Assembly (NCBI GenBank): GCA_016706055.1
Contig: JADJKL010000001.1
Location: forward strand, 454,275-518,274
From: Chitinophagaceae bacterium
GTDB lineage: Bacteria > Bacteroidota > Bacteroidia > Chitinophagales > Chitinophagaceae
Length of the DNA: 64,000 nucleotides
Direction: 5' to 3'
The notes beneath the pieces are model-generated. The model searched no databases and was not told the DNA's origin. It was given only the letters and a program-made list of their open reading frames with translations. Below, one piece after another: positions 59,467-64,000 of this stretch. Both the position numbers and the translations under genes were made by a program. Position 1 is the stretch's first letter, and every line of letters starts with the position of its first letter.

Positions 59467-59610
59467 GTAAATTCAATAGCTCATTAATATTTTTAGTAAG
59501 TCTTTGAAAAGTAAAGCCACAATTTCCAGATGAAATCAGAAAACAAAGTTCGTATATTCGACAATACATACGTTGCCTGTAATGCTTACCGACATTTCAC
59601 ATAACTAACA

Positions 59611-60425
59611 ATGGCAAAAAAATTAAGAGTTCCGATACCTGACGACATTGCAGCAGAAATCCTTTTTTTGTCGGATAGAACTTGTTGTGTTTGTAATGTA
59701 AGGGGTAAACAAGTTCAAATTCATCACATAGACGAAAATCCAGCAAACAATTCAATTGAAAATCTATGTATTCTTTGCTTTGAATGTCACGACCAAACTA
59801 TGATAAAAGGCGGCTTTGGAAGAAAGCTGGAAGCAAACCAAATTATAAAATATCGAAGTGAGTGGTTAGACAGAGTAAAAGCAAGAAACAACAAACCCGA
59901 TGAAATAGCGTCAACTCCAACCGTTACAGGTTCAACAGAAAATGTAATAGTACCAACTGTAACTGACGAAGATTATTTATACTACAAAACTTATGATGAC
60001 CCAGACTTGTTAAAAGATTATTTAAACAAAATATTAATTGTACATCAAGCTCAATTAACAATCGCTCAAACTAAATTGGGACACAGGTGTGACAATGGTA
60101 ATGAACCAGGGTAATTCAGATATGGTTGACTTTTACGAAGAAGTATTAATTGAACTTTCAACGTTTTATCCAAAAGGACATTTTAATAATCTAACACCTA
60201 AAAACTATTTCAGCGAACTTATTTCTTCAAAATATTTATGGCACAGACTTGTACTTGAACCACGGCTAGGAACAGGAGGTACAATAGTTTCTACTATGAC
60301 AGGTGGTAATGTAATGACAGATCTAAAAGAAATGATTATTGATATGGTAAACGCTTTACTTTTGGCACTATGAAATCGAAGAACAAGTCGACCTCGATAA
60401 ATGGCGTGAAGATTGGCGTAAGTAG
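59611..60425 (+). CDS. HNH endonuclease-like protein with C-terminal extension (two frameshifts)
   Basis: The N-terminal HNH domain has the Cys pairs CCVCN and CILCFECH around QIHHIDENPANNSIENL, with catalytic His-His and Asn in place. Frame changes near 60085 and 60350 join a long C-terminal part (MVDFYEEVLIELSTFYPKGH, SKYLWHRLVLEPRLGTGG, then WHYEIEEQVDLDKWREDWRK). Reconstructed length about 271 residues. HNH domains nick or cut DNA; the C-terminal domain is unrecognised and could sense a signal or mediate partner binding. Single-gene module between repeats. Confidence 0.8.
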
Positions 60426-60493
60426 AAGCACTACAGGCAACATTGGGTTCGCTGCTATTTGGGCAAATCTCTAACAAAACTACACTTTGACAG

Positions 60494-61255
60494 ATGACAA
60501 GAATTGTTTGCGACACAATGATTTGGTATTATCTAAGCAAAGGCGAGGTGAAAATTCCAGACCCCAAAAAATACATCCTTGTTTGTACTTATTTGACACT
60601 AACCGAGTTGGCATTTACTCCCAACAATTTTAAAAAGCTGGAACAGGTTCAAGATGCAGTACGACAAATATTAAATTCCGAACCCGAATTAATATTGTTA
60701 CATCCTTTCGACTATGCAAGGACACTTGTAGACAAAAATTTTCAACCTGAATTTGATTTTGAAAATGACTTGGTTTTTGGATTTCTTCGTGTTCTTTTAA
60801 ATCACCCTAAAGACGGATTAATTGATAATAAATTCAAAAACCAATTATTGGACATTTCCGCCAAGCGTAAAGAAAATGGTGGAGACTGGGCAAGCTTTCT
60901 AAATAATCTTAACGAACCATCTAAGGGAATAAGTCGGGTATTGAAAAAATATCATTCCGAAGAATGGCAGACACTAAAATTTAAAGAATGGTTTGTATTA
61001 CGACTTAATCAACTAAGCGACACTTTTTATACATCTGACATAATCAATTGGAAAGCCTTTGTGTTTTACGAAGGTGTTTATAAACGCTATCACAGAAATT
61101 TAATAATAAGCAAAATGAAAGCGGACATAAATGATGATAATGATTTGAAGAATATGATTTATGTGCAACCGTCAAACTTATACTGGACTTCAGAAAAGAG
61201 ATGGAAAACAATTGCTAAAGAAGCAAACCTCGAAAAGTATCTATATCTTGAATAA
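60494..61255 (+). CDS. PIN-like domain protein
   Basis: MTRIVCDTMIWYYLSKGEVK starts as PIN domains do (Asp7), with TYLTLTELAFTP (Glu) and, near the end, DDNDLKNMIYVQPSNLYWTSEKRW containing the later acidic residues. A long helical insertion (about residues 60-190) makes it 253 residues, larger than toxin-antitoxin PIN proteins. PIN domains are RNases. No antitoxin-like gene is adjacent. Intact; single-gene module. Confidence 0.7.
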   Translation: MTRIVCDTMIWYYLSKGEVKIPDPKKYILVCTYLTLTELAFTPNNFKKLEQVQDAVRQILNSEPELILLHPFDYARTLVDKNFQPEFDFENDLVFGFLRVLLNHPKDGLIDNKFKNQLLDISAKRKENGGDWASFLNNLNEPSKGISRVLKKYHSEEWQTLKFKEWFVLRLNQLSDTFYTSDIINWKAFVFYEGVYKRYHRNLIISKMKADINDDNDLKNMIYVQPSNLYWTSEKRWKTIAKEANLEKYLYLE

Positions 61256-61360
61256 GTTCTAAGAAAAAACAGCTAACTTTGGTAGCCAATGGGGCTTGAC
61301 ATTGGAGCAATCAGCAGTGGTAATTCTTCTGTACTTTTTTCCACCCGGATTCTTCTCCAT

Positions 61361-61396
61361 GGTTCGTGTCCCCAGGTAACTGTATACCTGTTAGAC
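61361..61396. repeat. GGTTCGTGTCCCC repeat
   Basis: GGTTCGTGTCCCC then AGGTA-ACTGTA-TACCT hairpin and TGTTAGACC, matching the copy at 55694-55739. Confidence 0.6.
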
Positions 61397-61420
61397 CAAA
61401 GGGCTTTTTCTGCAAAGATG

Positions 61421-61864
61421 TCATTTGCTTATCGAGTAAGTGGTAGGTTTATTGAAAGACATTGCGAAAGTATTCATTTCGTTGAAGCAGCTTTTTTGAT
61501 TGCCTGATTTATTCGCTATTGGGTTCGTGCTGTTTTCAATTGTTTGTTCTACCCCGAAAAGTTTAGTTCCTAACAGATATGTGTTATAGAATTGGCCAGT
61601 AATGATAGCCAAGGAGTCTTTGACTCTAATAAAGAGACGAAATTTGTTCAACTTATTTTTTACTCCCCCGTTTTTAAATTCTGTTTTAATAGTTTGGAAA
61701 TTACTGTCTATTTTCTCAATGTAATAGCCAGCGTCTAAAAGTCTATCTACAACTTGATTAAAACTCACGTCCGCTACATGAATTGTATTTACTCCTTTCT
61801 CTATATTGCCTTGTGAAAAACAAATTAGCGGAGATAACAGAATAACTATTAAAATAGATTTCAT
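61421..61864 (-). CDS. Small secreted protein
   Basis: A signal peptide (MKSILIVILLSPLICFSQ) leads a 130-residue mature protein with alternating strands (IHVADVSFNQVVDRLLDAGY, YIEKIDSNFQTIKTEF, RLFIRVKDSLAIITGQF), a pattern common in small Bacteroidota periplasmic proteins. No family name is given. Its ATG overlaps the stop of an upstream Lys/Ala-rich small gene (ATGA). Confidence 0.75.
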   Translation of the reverse strand: MKSILIVILLSPLICFSQGNIEKGVNTIHVADVSFNQVVDRLLDAGYYIEKIDSNFQTIKTEFKNGGVKNKLNKFRLFIRVKDSLAIITGQFYNTYLLGTKLFGVEQTIENSTNPIANKSGNQKSCFNEMNTFAMSFNKPTTYSISK

Positions 61865-61981
61865 TTCTTTTTTGGTTTGACTTTTTATTGGGCTTAGGAT
61901 TGCCCTTTACTGATGCTGCCATAATGTTTATGGAATATATCAGATGCCTTCTTCGCTGTTTTCTTTTTTTGCTTTTGCCAT
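61861..61981 (-). pseudogene. Very small Lys/Ala-rich basic protein, copy 2 (frameshifted)
   Basis: From the ATG at 61981 the sequence should read MAKAKKKTAKKASDIFHKIM, then AASVKGNPKP and a Lys-rich end with the stop at 61861, but needs indels in an A7 run, near 61934 and in an A5 run. The span of 121 bases is one over 40 codons. It matches the paralogue at 56171-56296 in sequence, upstream region and ATGA overlap with the next gene. Confidence 0.55.
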
Positions 61982-62112
61982 GCTACAAATTTAGTAACTT
62001 TACATAAAGGGAAATCTCTTCGCCTTGGTTCATGTCCCCCACGAACTCATACGCAGTGGTGCCTGTAGCAGTTGGTAGCATACTAGGTAAAATTTTTATT
62101 TGCAATCAGCTA

Positions 62113-62128
62113 TCCGTGTAAATACGGT
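62113..62128. promoter_or_regulatory. TCCGT-N6-ACGG(T) palindrome
   Basis: TCCGTGTAAATACGGT, 96 bp upstream of the FlgO-like gene, preceded by the shared CAGCAGTTGGTAGC...GCAATCAGCTA stretch. Confidence 0.5.
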
Positions 62129-62223
62129 TGCTGCAATTCTTCATTAATTGTAATTATGCTTAGTGTGTAAGTCAATTATTATTTACACGGCGATATGTTC
62201 CACCGTTTGCAAAATCAACCATA

Positions 62224-63081
62224 ATGATTAAATCGATCTTATTTTTTTTGTCACTTACATTTGGGTTTCTAAGTTCAACTTCAGCTCAGGATTTTGACAA
62301 AACAATTACAACAACTGCTGATACCCTTGCAAAGAAAATTATCAGCTCAAAAAGAAAAACCGTTGCCATCACAGACTTTATTAACCTTGACGAAAGCATA
62401 ACACAACTTGGAACCTTTTTAAGTGAAGAGTTTTCATCGGAGTTATCAAACCTGACAGAAAATCAGTCGAAATTCAGAGTGCTGGAACGCTCCAAAATAG
62501 ATCAAATATTCAGAGAGAAAAATTTGATCCAGTCAACAGATGGCTCAAGAATGGCAAAGGAACTCGGCAAACTTGATGTTGCAGATATTTTAATGTTTGC
62601 CACCATTACAGACTTTAATGGGTATTATAGAGTTGTTATAAAATTGCTTGATACAAAAACGGGTGACGCCTTAAGTTCATTTAAAGTAAATTTTGTAAAA
62701 ACACCTTCTTTGGAAACACTTAATAAAAATATTGCAAAACAAGCCACTCAAAATACAAACCAACCAGGTAATACGCCAATTGTTTCAACAACACCTGTAA
62801 AAGTTGAAAAACCGGAATACGGAGATTATTGCTTTAATAATAAAGAAAATTTTTCTTATCGCTATGATGTTAAAATTGCCATTTACAACAAAGGCGGAGA
62901 CAGTCCGGTCAAAACAATAAATGTAACAAGCGGACAAACATCTTGTGTCTATGAATTAACCGCTGGCGTTTATAGGATTGAATTGACTTGGATTGCCTAT
63001 CAAAAAGAAGTAAAGAAGGAAATAAAAGAGATAAAAGTAAAAAGTGGGAAAAGCGATACTATTGACTTAGTTTATAATTAA
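62224..63081 (+). CDS. Secreted FlgO/CsgG-like protein
   Basis: A signal peptide (MIKSILFFLSLTFGFLSSTS) is followed by a FlgO/CsgG-type domain (VAITDFINLDESITQLGTFL, FRVLERSKIDQIFREKNL, DILMFATITDFNGYYRVVIK) over about residues 20-165. After a linker comes a small beta domain (YDVKIAIYNKGGDSPVKTIN, GVYRIELTWIAYQKEVKKE). Such proteins are periplasmic or outer-membrane associated. Intact at 285 residues. The palindrome upstream suggests shared control with other secreted genes of the window. Confidence 0.85.
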   Translation: MIKSILFFLSLTFGFLSSTSAQDFDKTITTTADTLAKKIISSKRKTVAITDFINLDESITQLGTFLSEEFSSELSNLTENQSKFRVLERSKIDQIFREKNLIQSTDGSRMAKELGKLDVADILMFATITDFNGYYRVVIKLLDTKTGDALSSFKVNFVKTPSLETLNKNIAKQATQNTNQPGNTPIVSTTPVKVEKPEYGDYCFNNKENFSYRYDVKIAIYNKGGDSPVKTINVTSGQTSCVYELTAGVYRIELTWIAYQKEVKKEIKEIKVKSGKSDTIDLVYN

Positions 63082-63225
63082 AGAGAGTCAATTTAAGTTT
63101 TGTTACAAATATAAATCTTCGCTGCTGAGTCTAAGTTAAGGCTAGTCGTTAAACTATAGGATTATAGTATTTAATATTCACTGCTCATTTTTACAGAAAG
63201 ATAAAACTGTCTATAGGTAATTTTT

Positions 63226-64000
63226 TTAGTTGGACCCTTCGTCTTTACTATCTTCATCAATTTCATCCGCCGCCAATCCTTGTTCCCCTAAATAGCAGGC
63301 AATTCCCTTATTGGTTTAGTATGCTGCACCTTTTGTTTCATCTGAGATGCCTGGCTGATCACATTGCCTCTCCCCGTATGCAATTTCTTTTGGGCATCTT
63401 TAAATGTACCAGTGGCCTTTTCAAGTTGCGTCCCTACTTTTTCAAAATCTTCTACAAAGGCGGCCAGCTTCTCATAAATTTTCACAGCCTTATCAGCTAT
63501 CTCCTGTGCATTTTGGTTAATACCATCCGCTTCCACATATCATATACCAGTTTCATAGCCGCAATCAAATTAGTAGGGCTGATCAGCAACACCCTTTTTT
63601 TATAAGCATATTGCCAGAGTTCCCTGTCACCCTGCATCATCGTAATATAAGCTCCTTCCACAGGCACAAAGAGCATCACAAAATCCAACGCACCAATGGC
63701 ATCCTGGTATTTTTTCCCGCTAAGATTATCAATATGTCTGTACACAGATTGCAATAGCAAACCAAGTGCCGCCTGCTGTTGCGCTGGCTCAGTGGCAACA
63801 CTATACTGTTCATAATGTAATAGAGATACTTTCGAATCAATAACAATACTGCGGTCATCAGGATAGCGTACAATAATATCGGGATGTAGCGATTGCCCTT
63901 CCTCTCCATGCGTCTGTTCTTGTACAAAATAATGAATACCTTTTTGCAGATCAGCATATTCCAAAATACTTTCTAATATCATTTCACCCCAGTTACCTTG
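63226..64000 (-). CDS. rmuC: RmuC-family DNA recombination protein (5' end outside window, two frameshifts)
   Basis: The window edge opens within QGNWGEMILESILE, the conserved start of the RmuC nuclease-like core; DIIVRYPDDRSIVIDSKVSL, FVMLFVPVEGAYITMMQGDR and RVLLISPTNLIAAMKLVYDM follow. A frame change near 63530 leads to VEADGINQNAQEIADKAVKI and a coiled tail. A further change near 63295 (after RELPA) would extend it through an acidic tail to a stop at 63226; otherwise it stops at 63288. RmuC limits rearrangements during recombination. The N-terminal membrane anchor and coiled coil are outside. Confidence 0.9.

Noticed and set aside
53000..62220. Integron gene-cassette array with attC sites
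   Set aside because: TGTTAGAC matches the GTTRRRY core, but no paired RYYYAAC site with attC-like folding was found and no integron integrase is present; kept only as a cassette-like array.

Overview
The window is AT-rich DNA from a Bacteroidota bacterium, most likely the Chitinophagaceae or close relatives. The evidence is two SusC/RagA receptors (one with its SusD, a TlpA-type thioredoxin and a DUF6520-like peptide), DUF4369 and DUF5977 domains, Bacteroidota-type mobilisation genes and TAnnTTTG-like promoter boxes. It is almost entirely accessory genome: nutrient uptake, a mobilisable element, a polymorphic-toxin operon, a peptide-export cassette and a run of defence-like and unknown genes.

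Layout. 1-3.1 kb: 3'-truncated susC-like gene and a divergent FadR-type regulator whose frame is broken exactly at an A_AAA_AAG heptamer. 3.1-14.3 kb: mobilisable-element remains (integrase remnant, Fic protein, VirD4/TraG coupling protein, relaxase, MobC, Toprim primase with a duplicated 3' end, RadC, small genes, broken IS1-type element, HTH remnant). 14.3-25 kb: five closely packed minus-strand genes (coiled-coil/barrel protein, DUF5977 YD-type protein, small secreted protein, RHS protein with JAB-like toxin tip, probable immunity lipoprotein). 25.8-33.5 kb: export cassette for a Cys-rich double-glycine peptide (HlyD, C39-peptidase ABC transporter, 2OG-Fe(II) oxygenase, thioredoxin, precursor, VKOR-DsbA fusion), flanked by a ~600-bp direct duplication. 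34.4-38 kb: 7TM protein, sensor kinase, LuxR-type regulator, AraC regulator. 38.5-41 kb: a membrane protein coupled to a P-loop ATPase that appears to be one gene split by two indels. 41.5-47.8 kb: DUF6520-like peptide, TlpA, SusD, SusC. 48-64 kb: HTH gene, PHP-ATPase, an NdpA-like/RelA-SpoT pair, a cyclase-like protein, HNH and PIN proteins, small basic proteins, secreted proteins and partial rmuC, separated by dispersed repeats.

Two features cut across the window. First, at least twenty genes are broken by single-base indels, mostly in A, T or G runs. Many are therefore described here from reconstructed frames; the pattern fits either unpolished long-read sequence or widespread decay, and cannot be settled from sequence alone. 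Second, several short repeat systems recur between genes: a TCCGT-N6-ACGGA palindrome upstream of many secreted or membrane genes, arrays of 7-bp units (one inside the second susC gene), a ~330-bp repeat and a GGTTCGTGTCCCC repeat. The most promising candidates for an undescribed system are the peptide cassette with its hidden precursor, the membrane-protein/ATPase pair and the overlapping NdpA-like/RelA-SpoT pair.
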